Source of the DNA: Oscillospiraceae bacterium
GTDB taxonomy: Bacteria; Bacillota; Clostridia; Oscillospirales; Oscillospiraceae
Assembly: GCA_015067605.1 (NCBI GenBank)
Contig: SVME01000002.1
Location: forward strand, 1 to 61,805
DNA: 61,805 nt
Direction of reading: 5' to 3'
A model generated the notes under the pieces. That model saw nothing but the letters and a program-made list of their open reading frames with translations. It was not told the DNA's origin and searched no databases. Of the stretch, positions 14,037-22,030 are shown one piece after another (the stretch's first letter is position 1; every line of letters starts with the position of its first letter). The translations under genes and the position numbers were made by a program.

Positions 14037-14956
14037 CCCTCCTGCATCCGATGGGCCAAAATGGCCACTCCCATGGCATTGTCGGTAGAATACTGGGGTT
14101 GGGCAAAAATGCCGCCCACGGGCTGCATCACGCTACGCAGCATGGAATTAGAGGCTACACCGCCGGAGAAAATCACAGGCAGACCCGGGTACGCCTTCAA
14201 GGCGTTTCGGGTTGCAGTCTGAACCGCTGTGGCCACACACCGCAGCGCATAGGCAGCGGTTTCGGCAGCATCACCGCTCTTTTCATAAAACTGCAGCACC
14301 TTATTTTGCACGCCGGAGAGAGAAAACTCCATTTCCGGACATTTTACCTTAAAGACTTCCCCGCCCTTTGCCGCCTGACTAAGCTGATCCAGATGCTCTC
14401 CGGAGGGAAAGGGCAGCTTCAGCAACTGCCCAGTTCTGTCAATCAACTGACCGGCAGAAATATCCGAGGTGCCGCCAATACGCCGACAGGCGACATTTTT
14501 ACCTTCTGGTTCGATAAAGAGCAGCTCGGTGGTGCCGCCGGAAAGATGCCATCCCAGATGGGGCTGATCCAATAAATCCAGCCGACCGGCGCTCCATGCT
14601 GCAGCGGCAATATGTCCTTGCTGGTGAGAAACTTCAATTAAGGGCACGTTCAGCGCCTCTGCCAGCATTTTTCCGTGGGAATAGCCCACCATAAAGCAAG
14701 GCATATAGCTGCCCTCAACCGCTCTAGGGCGGGTGCTGACGCCTACCGCCCGAATGCTCGAAGGCTGGGCATTGGAAAACAGCCTGCCGGACAGCTCCGG
14801 CAGGCTTTTAATATGACTAAATACCGCATCGGATTGACGCAGACCAAGTTCCCCTTCCTTAACGGGCAAAAGCTTGGAAACGTTTACACCATCAGAGCCA
14901 TCAAAAATAGCGATGGAAGTAGTGTAATTGCTGGTATCGAACCCGATGACGCTCAT
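14033..14956 (-). CDS. TsaD/Kae1-like ASKHA protein (peptidase M22 paralogue)
   Basis: 307 aa. ASKHA fold: N-terminal IGFDTSNYTTSIA, paired metal-binding histidines in VSHQQGHIAAAAW, phosphate loop HLSGGTTELL, and C-terminal FSGGVASNSMLR. TsaD proper catalyses t6A formation in tRNA and has ALHCHVRGH-type metal motifs and about 340 aa. This shorter gene in the nusB-xseA operon is the paralogue common in Clostridia whose role is not established. Start overlaps nusB by 4 bp (ATGA). Confidence 0.8.
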   Translation of the reverse strand: MSVIGFDTSNYTTSIAIFDGSDGVNVSKLLPVKEGELGLRQSDAVFSHIKSLPELSGRLFSNAQPSSIRAVGVSTRPRAVEGSYMPCFMVGYSHGKMLAEALNVPLIEVSHQQGHIAAAAWSAGRLDLLDQPHLGWHLSGGTTELLFIEPEGKNVACRRIGGTSDISAGQLIDRTGQLLKLPFPSGEHLDQLSQAAKGGEVFKVKCPEMEFSLSGVQNKVLQFYEKSGDAAETAAYALRCVATAVQTATRNALKAYPGLPVIFSGGVASNSMLRSVMQPVGGIFAQPQYSTDNAMGVAILAHRMQEG

Positions 14957-15417
14957 TGGACTTCCTCAGCAGGCAGGCTACGGGCAAAGGAACCCAGAAT
15001 ACCATTGACAAAGGAGCCGGTGTCATCACCGTCGTACTTCTTTGCCAGCCGGACAGCCTCGGATACTGCCACGCCCGTGGGCACATCCTCTACATACAGA
15101 ATCTCAAAGATTGCAAGCTGCATGATAGCACGGGTCAGGCGTGAAATACGACTGACATCCCAATCGATAGAAAACTTCTGAATCTCAGAATTCAAATCCT
15201 CGGCACGATTTGCCACGCCGGAAACCACCTTATCCAGATATGCCATCTGGGCACGGCTGGGGCGCTCGGCGTAGACATCATTCTCCTGAGAAAGCTGGGC
15301 ATAGTATTCCTTGGCCAGCCGAACAGCCACCACCTGCTCCGGCTCCTCACCGGTGAAGTCACGTCCGTAAATCAAATGAACCGCCAGCTCTCTGGCATTT
15401 GCTCTGGTCATGGGCAT
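14953..15417 (-). CDS. nusB: transcription antitermination factor NusB
   Basis: 154 aa from the ATG overlapping the asp23 stop (TAATG); the track's longer frame runs into asp23. All-helical NusB fold: TRANARELAVHLIYGRDF, DWDVSRISRLTRAIMQLAIFEI, and the signature VPTGVAVSEAVRLAKKYDGDDTGSFVNGILG. It binds boxA RNA with NusE (S10) to support rRNA transcription. The asp23-nusB-xseAB-ispA order is conserved in Clostridia. Confidence 0.93.
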   Translation of the reverse strand: MPMTRANARELAVHLIYGRDFTGEEPEQVVAVRLAKEYYAQLSQENDVYAERPSRAQMAYLDKVVSGVANRAEDLNSEIQKFSIDWDVSRISRLTRAIMQLAIFEILYVEDVPTGVAVSEAVRLAKKYDGDDTGSFVNGILGSFARSLPAEEVQ

Positions 15418-15785
15418 TACTTGCGAACGATGCCGCAGACGTTGACATTGACATCCACAACAGAGATGCCAGTCATAGAATCCAGAGCAGAAACGGCAGC
15501 CTCCTGAATTGCCTTGGCAACGGAGATAACGCTGGTGCCGTAGGTGACAATCACATTGCAATCGATGGTAATCTCGTCGTTTTCAGAGATGACCACCTTA
15601 ATACCCTTGCCCCAGTTCTTCTTACCCACGATATCGGCATAATCGGCACCGGGCTTGTTGCTCAAGGTCACAAAGCCTTCGATTTCGGTCAGGGACTGGG
15701 CGACGATGGTAGCAATGACCTCCTCGGAAATCAGCACGCGGCCGTTATCCTGCACCTGCGTGATGTACTGCTTATTATCGGCCAT
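15417..15785 (-). CDS. Asp23/Gls24 family envelope stress protein
   Basis: 122 aa from MADNKQYITQ, with AGGAGG upstream. Asp23 (DUF322) pattern: GRVLISEEVIATIVAQSLTEIEGFVTLSN, then WGKGIKVVISENDEITIDCNVIVTYGTSV and VNVNVCGI. These are small cytosolic proteins that associate with the membrane and cell-wall stress. The position between spoIIIAH and nusB is conserved in spore-forming Clostridia. Confidence 0.92.
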   Translation of the reverse strand: MADNKQYITQVQDNGRVLISEEVIATIVAQSLTEIEGFVTLSNKPGADYADIVGKKNWGKGIKVVISENDEITIDCNVIVTYGTSVISVAKAIQEAAVSALDSMTGISVVDVNVNVCGIVRK

Positions 15786-15882
15786 GGAAAAACCTCCTGT
15801 ATCATCGCTGCGCATACTACGCAGCATATTTTTACTCATTATACCACAGCCAAGCAAGAATTACAACAGATTTTTCACACAG

Positions 15883-16431
15883 TTATTTCACTTCTACCAC
15901 ACGAATTTGTTCATAGGTCTGGCCGGACTGGGTCATAACGATATCCGCAATCAGCGCCACATCCTGCTGTTGCAGTCCCCCTTCCGGCGATGCCACTGCC
16001 ACAGAGATTCCCTCCTCGTTCATATAGGCCACGCAATCCGTATATCCCTTGGCAATGACCAGGCTTTCGATCTGCGCTTCACATAGAGCCGTCTGAACGA
16101 TTTCCTCCAACTGATTATTGGACGTAGACACCTCTGCGTCCGTGCCGGAGGCCATGGTTTCCTGCAAAAGCGTCACAGCGCTGTCCCGTGCTTGCTGTCT
16201 GGACAGCCGCACAGCGGAGAAATAGTCCGTAGCGGTATCCAATTGCGTCCCCACTTCAACGGTACCGTCCAGAATCAGCATATCATCGGACATAACTTTT
16301 TGGGCATCGAGAGTATCATTCAAATCCTTCGCCTCGCCTCCACTGTAAAGCCAGTTCAGATAAATACCAGCACATACCGTCACCAGCACGCCGGCGGCAA
16401 TGAGGTTTTTCTTCCAATTCTTCGATTTCAT
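15883..16431 (-). CDS. spoIIIAH: stage III sporulation protein AH
   Basis: 182 aa from MKSKNWKKNL, with GGAGG 7 nt upstream. A single N-terminal TM (LIAAGVLVTVCAGIYLNWLY) is followed by an acidic linker and a C-terminal ring-building domain (SNNQLEEIVQTALCEAQIESLVIAKGY, CVAYMNEEGISVAV). The mother-cell protein pairs with forespore SpoIIQ (or GP27-type partner) across the intermembrane space, forming the SpoIIIA-Q channel needed for late forespore gene expression. Last gene of the spoIIIA set. Confidence 0.92.
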   Translation of the reverse strand: MKSKNWKKNLIAAGVLVTVCAGIYLNWLYSGGEAKDLNDTLDAQKVMSDDMLILDGTVEVGTQLDTATDYFSAVRLSRQQARDSAVTLLQETMASGTDAEVSTSNNQLEEIVQTALCEAQIESLVIAKGYTDCVAYMNEEGISVAVASPEGGLQQQDVALIADIVMTQSGQTYEQIRVVEVK

Positions 16432-16445
16432 AATGATTCCTCCAC

Positions 16446-16973
16446 TCATTTCATTTTTAATACCGAAATATGGTCAGTGCTTAAGCCTGTGGCATCTGAT
16501 ACTGCTTCCACCACCGCCAGTCGTACCGAGGCATCTCCGGCCCCCTGACATATGACGATTGCTCCACGGTATTGGGGTGCCAGCACCTGTTGTACCATTC
16601 CTGATTGGTTTCTGTCCGAATCGGTGATTATCACCGTTTCGGTATCCATCGATCCGTCCGCAGCTACCTTTTGATTGGATTGATATACAGTCTGCTCCCC
16701 GCTGTGGAGCGTCAAAAGGATGCGTACCCTGCCGACCCCCTGAATGGATGACAGGATATCTGCCAAATCCTTTGTAGGGTCAACGAAATCTGTCGATTGT
16801 ATCTGAGGGGATGAAGATTCTTTTTTGCTAAAATCCGGCATCAGCATCAATCCAATGCCAATGAGCAGCACAATCACAACATAGCGATATTTCTTTGCTA
16901 ATTCCCCTGCTTTGCTGCCTATTTTTTCAGATCCACGACTGTTCCTCCTTTGAAACCCCCAGATCCTTTTCAA
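16446..16973 (-). CDS. spoIIIAG: stage III sporulation protein AG
   Basis: Up to 175 aa. TM helix YVVIVLLIGIGLMLM is followed by a ring-forming domain typical of SpoIIIAG: ADILSSIQGVGRVRILLTLHSG, QQVLAPQYRGAIVICQGAGD and VRLAVVEAVSDATGLSTDHISVLKM. It builds the large central ring of the SpoIIIA channel. The TTG at 16973 gives a 47-bp overlap with spoIIIAF and lacks a clear ribosome site. The good AAAGGAGG inside that overlap has no in-frame ATG/GTG/TTG at proper spacing, so the true start is uncertain. Confidence 0.85.
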   Translation of the reverse strand: MKRIWGFQRRNSRGSEKIGSKAGELAKKYRYVVIVLLIGIGLMLMPDFSKKESSSPQIQSTDFVDPTKDLADILSSIQGVGRVRILLTLHSGEQTVYQSNQKVAADGSMDTETVIITDSDRNQSGMVQQVLAPQYRGAIVICQGAGDASVRLAVVEAVSDATGLSTDHISVLKMK

Positions 16974-17391
16974 TCAAATCGCTGAGCTTTGTTTTTGCAT
17001 TTGGTGAAACACGCCCTCGCAGCCGCACCGAAACAGGAATCGGAATCGGGTCATCTGATACGGTCACCTCCACTTCCAGTGCAACATCCAGCCCTCGGGC
17101 TTTGTCCAAGATATATGCTTCGCAGCTTTGTTTTATGCTTTGCTGCAAGGCCGATTTGGTTTGCGCCTCCCCTGCTGCTACGGCTTCCTGTGCAGCAACA
17201 GTGTAAGAATCCGGTAAATTCGTCCAGTCATCAATCGAAACAGCCCGAATGGGTGAGATTACAGTAAATGTCAAAAACAAACCCACAACCAGCTTCCCCA
17301 CTGCCCCACGGCTCCCTTTGTCGCCCATTAGCTTTAGCACAACGGCGCTGATGATTGCCGCTGACAGCACACTGAGTAAATACTGCTTCAA
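16927..17391 (-). CDS. spoIIIAF: stage III sporulation protein AF
   Basis: 154 aa. Two N-terminal TM segments (LLSVLSAAIISAVVLKLM and VGKLVVGLFLTFTVISPI) precede a soluble alpha/beta domain ending IEKDLGVSKEEQSWI. Fits SpoIIIAF, a ring-building component of the mother-cell side of the channel. It starts directly after the spoIIIAE stop. Confidence 0.9.
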   Translation of the reverse strand: MKQYLLSVLSAAIISAVVLKLMGDKGSRGAVGKLVVGLFLTFTVISPIRAVSIDDWTNLPDSYTVAAQEAVAAGEAQTKSALQQSIKQSCEAYILDKARGLDVALEVEVTVSDDPIPIPVSVRLRGRVSPNAKTKLSDLIEKDLGVSKEEQSWI

Positions 17392-18432
17392 TCACCCCAC
17401 TCCCTTCAGGAAGCACACCGTACTAATCATTAAAAGCAGACACATAGTTCCAGTCATGGCCAGCAGCAATCCCATGGCGCCGGATACATCGCTGACCAGA
17501 CCGGTGATGCGCTTGGAACCGAAAATCTCACAAACTGAGGCTGTAATCTTTAGCATCAAGTATTGGATGCCGATTCGCAAGAAGGGACCGATGGCCACAG
17601 CTATCAACGCCAGCAGGCCATAAATTCCAACTGCATTTTTGACCGTTCCTGCACTGATCAGAATCGTTTCAGAAGCGTCCGAAAGCATACCGCCCACCAC
17701 CGGCACCATGCCGGAAATCGTCATCTTTGTGGCCTTCAGCGTTGCTTGATCTGCAGTGCCACTGATCACGCCGGTAACAGTCATGTAGCCTGTAAATATG
17801 TATATGATGATTTTCAACCCCCAGGATGTTAACCACTTGAGAAATTTCTGCATTTTCCCCAGCAAATCGATTTCCAAAGCCGCTGCCGCAACAGAAAGCA
17901 CCAAATAAGCATAAATAACCGGAAGCAAAAGCCATGAAATCAGGGAGCCGAGAATGGTGTCAAAAAATGCCGTACCTGTGTATAGAGCTGTGGCGCTGGT
18001 CAAACCGCCCTGCGCTGCCACAGCAGTGGTCATTGCCGGCAACAGAAGTTTTCCGTAGTCGCTGAGCTGCTGAACCGTCTCCGCTGCGGCGGAAATTGAC
18101 CCGTAGGCAGATCCCAGAAGCAGACAGGCTACCGCAACCGCTCCGGCCAGCTCCGTAACCGATTTTGACTTGCCTGGAAAGCTGCCCAAAATAGAGATCA
18201 TCATTACCGTTCCAATCACGCACAGACAGATTCCACTGCATTGAGCAATATCCGGCTCCAGTGCTTCAACGGCGCTGCAAATCACATGCCAAAGATCCTC
18301 CCCAAAGGTTTTTTGTTCCACAGGCATCAAAGCCGCTGCGGAATCCGGAGCCTCCGGCGCGGTAATTTCCGTGGCATATACCGGCTGCGCCATGGTTACG
18401 ATTAGAATTGCCACCAAAATCCACTTCTTCAT
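17392..18432 (-). CDS. spoIIIAE: stage III sporulation protein AE
   Basis: 346 aa from MKKWILVAIL; the track's longer start overlaps spoIIIAD. Signal sequence, then a polytopic protein with seven or so helices (AGAVAVACLLLGSAYGSI, WLLLPVIYAYLVLSVAAAA, YIFTGYMTVTGVISG, GLLALIAVAIGPFLRI, GLLLAMTGTMCLLLMIS). KATKMTISGMVPVVGGMLSDASETIL is characteristic. Membrane core of the SpoIIIA complex. Overlaps spoIIIAD by 4 bp. Confidence 0.92.
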   Translation of the reverse strand: MKKWILVAILIVTMAQPVYATEITAPEAPDSAAALMPVEQKTFGEDLWHVICSAVEALEPDIAQCSGICLCVIGTVMMISILGSFPGKSKSVTELAGAVAVACLLLGSAYGSISAAAETVQQLSDYGKLLLPAMTTAVAAQGGLTSATALYTGTAFFDTILGSLISWLLLPVIYAYLVLSVAAAALEIDLLGKMQKFLKWLTSWGLKIIIYIFTGYMTVTGVISGTADQATLKATKMTISGMVPVVGGMLSDASETILISAGTVKNAVGIYGLLALIAVAIGPFLRIGIQYLMLKITASVCEIFGSKRITGLVSDVSGAMGLLLAMTGTMCLLLMISTVCFLKGVG

Positions 18433-18824
18433 ATTTCCCCCAGAATACTTTGGATCAACTCCAACAGACTGGTGAGCAGCGGGAGCGACAGCCATAGAAT
18501 TGCAGAAGTGGTCAGCATTTGAATTGCCTTTCCCAAAGCCCCGTTGCCGGCATCCGAGCATATCAAGGATGCGATTTCTCCGACCATGCCGATTCCAACC
18601 GCTTTCAGTAAGATGCGTAGCATCTCATTGTCCAGCTGTCCCACGTCCTGCAGCTGCCGCACAAAGGATATCACCGGCTTCAGATACCACATCGCCCCGC
18701 AGGCCACCATACAGCAAACCGTAACGCCCAAAAGAACCCTTGTTTCACCGCCGTTTTTACGAAGGGTTGACCCCAATATCACCGCAAGCAGCACTGCCGC
18801 TGCTCCTTGCCAGAATACCTCCAT
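18429..18824 (-). CDS. spoIIIAD: stage III sporulation protein AD
   Basis: 131 aa, four TM segments (AAAVLLAVILGSTL, VLLGVTVCCMVACGAMWYL, ILLKAVGIGMVGEIASLICSDAG, ILWLSLPLLTSLLELI). Matches SpoIIIAD size and topology. A membrane component, possibly part of an export-gate-like core with AC and AE. One-base overlap with spoIIIAC. Confidence 0.92.
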   Translation of the reverse strand: MEVFWQGAAAVLLAVILGSTLRKNGGETRVLLGVTVCCMVACGAMWYLKPVISFVRQLQDVGQLDNEMLRILLKAVGIGMVGEIASLICSDAGNGALGKAIQMLTTSAILWLSLPLLTSLLELIQSILGEI

Positions 18825-19018
18825 CAGAAATCAAACAGCCCCTTGACCAAATCAAACAGCTCAGCAATCTTTTGCGCCAGCATCATCAGCACCACAACCA
18901 AACCGGCCAGTGTGGTCATGGTGGCCTGCTCCTCCCGACCGGAACGGGAAAGCACCTGATTCAAAATGGAAACGATGATACCAATTGCGGCGATTTTGAA
19001 TATTAAATCAATATCCAT
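18824..19018 (-). CDS. spoIIIAC: stage III sporulation protein AC
   Basis: 64 aa from MDIDLIFKIAAIG; the track's longer frame starts inside spoIIIAB. Two TM helices (IFKIAAIGIIVSILNQVL and TLAGLVVVLMMLAQKI), with SGREEQA in the cytosolic loop. Matches SpoIIIAC exactly in size (about 65 aa). Confidence 0.92.
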   Translation of the reverse strand: MDIDLIFKIAAIGIIVSILNQVLSRSGREEQATMTTLAGLVVVLMMLAQKIAELFDLVKGLFDF

Positions 19019-19023
19019 AAGCG

Positions 19024-19536
19024 TTACAAAAACAGGATGGCCAAAGCGCATCCAGCGCAGAGTCCAAGGGTCTGATAGCTGCGAATCCGTGCATCCCGAT
19101 TCAAAGTCAGTGCCTCTAAATCCGTCCGGCATTGGATGCGAACCGCCTCAATTCCACGCATCTGGCCTTGCAGATCATATCGTCCAAGAGAGGTCCCAAG
19201 CACCAGCAAATTTTTCCGCACACTGGTCGGAAGCTTTCCTACCTTATCCACCGCCGCACGCATACAACTGGCGGCATCCGGAGCCACCTGCGACTCCAGC
19301 TCCTCCGTCAGCCGCAGTAGTACCTGTCCAACCACATCACGGGTATCCTCACAGGCCGTGCGACACAGCTCCGGCAAGGGTGTCAGCCGATATTGCAGCT
19401 CGCAGCCCATATGATCCAAAACCTGAATCAGATGACGTAATGCGGACTCTTCTTTCCGATGGGCTGCAGCCATAGAGAATCCCATACCGCCGCAGGCACA
19501 AATAATGCAAACAGCACCCAACAATTTTATGCTCAT
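19024..19536 (-). CDS. spoIIIAB: stage III sporulation protein AB
   Basis: 170 aa. N-terminal TM (LLGAVCIICACGGMGFSMA), a soluble helical domain (LRHLIQVLDHMGCELQYRLTPLPELC...) and a C-terminal TM (GLCAGCALAILFL). Structural studies of the family liken it to the type II secretion GspF fold. It probably anchors the SpoIIIAA ATPase. Overlaps spoIIIAA by 4 bp. Confidence 0.92.
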   Translation of the reverse strand: MSIKLLGAVCIICACGGMGFSMAAAHRKEESALRHLIQVLDHMGCELQYRLTPLPELCRTACEDTRDVVGQVLLRLTEELESQVAPDAASCMRAAVDKVGKLPTSVRKNLLVLGTSLGRYDLQGQMRGIEAVRIQCRTDLEALTLNRDARIRSYQTLGLCAGCALAILFL

Positions 19537-20363
19537 TGTCCCATCCTTTCCGTCCGCCAGGACCTATCCGCTTGTAAAACAACCGCCGTTTCAAACAATC
19601 CGCAGCGAATCAGCGGCTGATATACCGGCCTTTTTTTTAAATCTGAAACCGATGCCGCATGAGCAGTGGCCAGCAGCGTCACACCGCACCAGCCTGTCCG
19701 AATCAAAGCATCACAATCTGCCTGGGAGGTGATTTCATCTACTGCGATGGTGTCCGGTCCCATAACTCGCAGCAGCATTTCGATTCCTTGCGGCTTCGGA
19801 CAGCCACTCAAAACATCAATCCGTGCCCCCATATGAAACGCCCCCTGAGGAAACAGCTCCCCACGCTCGTCCACCACGGCCACCGTTTCACGCCTCCCCC
19901 GCAAGCGAATCAAATCCCGTAAAAGCGTGGTTTTCCCTGCTCCTGGTCTTCCAATAATCAGCATGGAGCCGGTAAAGGAGCGTAAATCATCTCCAATTCC
20001 AACAAAATCCCTTGCCACCCGAATACACAGAGAATCAACACGACGAACCCCTTTCATCGCTCCCTCGTGTACTACCGCTTCGCCGCAAAGGCCGATACGG
20101 TGTCCACCCTGCGCCGTGATGTAACCATGGCGAACCGTTTCTGCCGCCCAAGGAGAATACTGAGAGGCTGTATTGACGATATAGCGCAAGTCCTCCTCCG
20201 AAACCACCCGTTTCAAATGAACGCAGTTCTCCTGACGTTTCAGCTCCGGCGGATATCCCGCCCGCAAGCGCAGCTCCAGAAGCGTCTGCCGGCCAAGCTC
20301 GTCCACCGATTGCCGCATCCATACTGGCAGTATATTCAGCAATTCATTCCACGCACACTTCAT
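19533..20363 (-). CDS. spoIIIAA: stage III sporulation protein AA (ATPase)
   Basis: 276 aa from MKCAWNELLN, with CAGGAG 9 nt upstream. R-rich RLRAGYPPEL N-domain, then a secretion-type P-loop ATPase: Walker A GRPGAGKTTLLRD, Walker B TIAVDEITSQADCDAL, ending with arginine-rich FETAVVLQADRSWR. It should power the SpoIIIA channel from the mother-cell cytosol. First gene of the operon. Confidence 0.93.
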   Translation of the reverse strand: MKCAWNELLNILPVWMRQSVDELGRQTLLELRLRAGYPPELKRQENCVHLKRVVSEEDLRYIVNTASQYSPWAAETVRHGYITAQGGHRIGLCGEAVVHEGAMKGVRRVDSLCIRVARDFVGIGDDLRSFTGSMLIIGRPGAGKTTLLRDLIRLRGRRETVAVVDERGELFPQGAFHMGARIDVLSGCPKPQGIEMLLRVMGPDTIAVDEITSQADCDALIRTGWCGVTLLATAHAASVSDLKKRPVYQPLIRCGLFETAVVLQADRSWRTERMGQ

Positions 20364-20381
20364 TTGCATCAACTCCTGTGC

Positions 20382-20410
20382 AAGTCTATGCTCCGGATGC
20401 CGATACATTC
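20382..20410 (-). promoter_or_regulatory. possible sigma-E promoter for spoIIIA operon
   Basis: Minus strand GAATGTAT - about 12 nt - CATAGACTT, just upstream of the spoIIIAA ribosome site. SpoIIIA is sigma-E-controlled in Bacillus; the -10 fits CATAnnnT and the -35 is weaker. Confidence 0.4.
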
Positions 20411-20420
20411 CTGCACCGCA

Positions 20421-20450
20421 AAAAAAGACAGCCGTCAAACGACGACTGTC
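20421..20450 (-). terminator. terminator after coaX
   Basis: Minus strand GACAGTCGTC-GTTT-GACGGCTGTC followed by TTTTTTT: a classic intrinsic terminator separating the panT-coaX operon from spoIIIA. Confidence 0.9.
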
Positions 20451-20456
20451 CAATGG

Positions 20457-21224
20457 TTACTTCTTATTCTTTTTGTAGATGATGTTCAGCCCCTTCAGCA
20501 GCAAATCCTTTTCCAGAATGATTTCATGACTGCAAAGGGGAATGATAAATTGTGCCAAGCCGCCAGTGGCGATAATGGTAGAACTGTGTCCCAGCTCCTG
20601 CCCGATTTTGTCAATCAGGCCATCAATCATGGCGGCAGTGCCATACATCATACCGCTGCGCATACAATCCACGGTGTTTTTTCCAATAACCTGTTTCGGC
20701 TGATCCAGGCTGATACCGGGCAGCTGCGCCGCACGACTGGTCAGAGCATCCAGAGAAAGCCGCACACCAGGGAAAATGACACCGCCCAAATAACGATTCT
20801 CCGGCTCCACCACCTCAATGGTGGTAGCAGTGCCCATATCCATCAAAATCAGCGGCGCTTTGTATTCCGCCAGCGCAGCCACAGCAATCACGATTCGGTC
20901 ACTGCCCACCTGCGATGGCACATCCATGTGGATATTCAGGCCGGTTTTCAGTCCGGGGCCAACCACCATAGGCTGTTTTCCGATGATTTTGATGACACCT
21001 GTCTTGACTGAGTTAAAAACCGGCGGCACCACCGACGAAATAATGCAGTCGGAAATGTCCCCCACCGATACGCCAAAGGCTTCAATCATGTTTTTGATTT
21101 CCACACCGTATTGGTCGGAGGTGCGGGTTCGGTCCGTTGCAATGCGTGCCTTAAATAGAATTTTATCATCCTTCAGGCAACCAATCACCAGATTGGTATT
21201 ACCAATGTCGATAGCTAGCAGCAT
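20457..21224 (-). CDS. coaX: type III pantothenate kinase
   Basis: 255 aa, standard CoaX length. ASKHA kinase: LLAIDIGNTNLVIG, then TDRTRTSDQYGVEIKN, VGSDRIVIAVAALAEY, LILMDMGTATTIEVV and GGVIFPGVRLSLDALTSRAAQLP. It phosphorylates pantothenate, the first step of CoA synthesis, in the cytosol, and is insensitive to CoA feedback. It starts 1 bp after the pantothenate transporter gene, one operon. Confidence 0.95.
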   Translation of the reverse strand: MLLAIDIGNTNLVIGCLKDDKILFKARIATDRTRTSDQYGVEIKNMIEAFGVSVGDISDCIISSVVPPVFNSVKTGVIKIIGKQPMVVGPGLKTGLNIHMDVPSQVGSDRIVIAVAALAEYKAPLILMDMGTATTIEVVEPENRYLGGVIFPGVRLSLDALTSRAAQLPGISLDQPKQVIGKNTVDCMRSGMMYGTAAMIDGLIDKIGQELGHSSTIIATGGLAQFIIPLCSHEIILEKDLLLKGLNIIYKKNKK

Positions 21225-21225
21225 T

Positions 21226-21873
21226 TTATCTCCTCCGTTTTTGGGTGTGCGCGATCAAAGTAAGCAGCGCCTTTCCCACAGCCGTCACAATGATAATTGC
21301 GGCGATGGCCTCCGGTATGCCGGAAGTGGCGACCACACCCATAGCAACTGCGAAAACGGTATCCATGGGGATGCCCTTCGCCTGTGCGAACTGTCCGCTG
21401 AACAGCAGGCCAATGCTACCCATCACCAGCAGTGAATGCATGATGGTGGACACGCCGGCGGCCACAGGCAGCGCTGCCACATCCGTCACCTTGACCTTTT
21501 TCAGCAACTTCCACAGCCATCCAGCAATGACGCCCAGCAAAATCCGGCATCCCAACGCCGTCCAAACGGCGCTGACCGCACCACCGGCACCGCACATTTC
21601 CCCCGCCAAAACCGGCGAAAAAGCAAACGCCAACACACTGCTGGAAGAAGTGGTGTTTGTCCAGATGGAGAACAATCCAAACTCCGCACCCAGAATACCT
21701 CCGGCGGTGGGTCCTAATAGTATAGCCCCGAGAATCACCGGAATATGCATGGTGGTTGCATTGATGAACGGAAGAGGCACCAAACCGATTCCCGTCATCT
21801 GCAGCACCAGCATAATGGCGCAAAGCATGGCAAGTATAACGAAATATCGTGTATCAAACCCTTTTTTCTTCAT
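21226..21873 (-). CDS. panT: ECF transporter S-component, probably pantothenate (PanT)
   Basis: 215 aa from MKKKGFDTRY, with GGAGG 9 nt upstream. Six TM segments, with the S-component signature FINATTMHIPVILGAILLGPTAGGILGAEFGL and terminal GKALLTLIAH. Such proteins give substrate specificity to an ECF A-A'-T module encoded elsewhere. The immediate coaX neighbour makes pantothenate the likely cargo. Expressed divergently from coaBC. Confidence 0.85.
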   Translation of the reverse strand: MKKKGFDTRYFVILAMLCAIMLVLQMTGIGLVPLPFINATTMHIPVILGAILLGPTAGGILGAEFGLFSIWTNTTSSSSVLAFAFSPVLAGEMCGAGGAVSAVWTALGCRILLGVIAGWLWKLLKKVKVTDVAALPVAAGVSTIMHSLLVMGSIGLLFSGQFAQAKGIPMDTVFAVAMGVVATSGIPEAIAAIIIVTAVGKALLTLIAHTQKRRR

Positions 21874-21941
21874 ATTCAATTACCTCCTGCTGCCGTTCCT
21901 CCCCAGAGGATACAGCGCAAATTTAGCCATAGGCTGTCCCG

Positions 21942-21970
21942 ATTATAGCACGAACGGAATAAAAAAACAA
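21942..21970 (-). promoter_or_regulatory. sigma-A promoter for panT-coaX
   Basis: Minus strand TTGTTT - 17 nt - TATAAT. Its -35 lies 4 bp from the -35 of the coaBC promoter, so the two are back to back. The leader contains a possible 16-codon ORF (MAKFALYPL...) ending at the panT ribosome site. Confidence 0.65.
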
Positions 21971-21974
21971 GCAC

Positions 21975-22003
21975 TTTACATCATTGAGATTTCAAGCTAT
22001 AAT
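21975..22003 (+). promoter_or_regulatory. sigma-A promoter for coaBC
   Basis: TTTACA - 17 nt - TATAAT, 27 bp before the coaBC ATG, with AAGGAGGCG in between. Confidence 0.75.
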
Positions 22004-22030
22004 AACTACACGAATTAAGGAGGCGATTTT

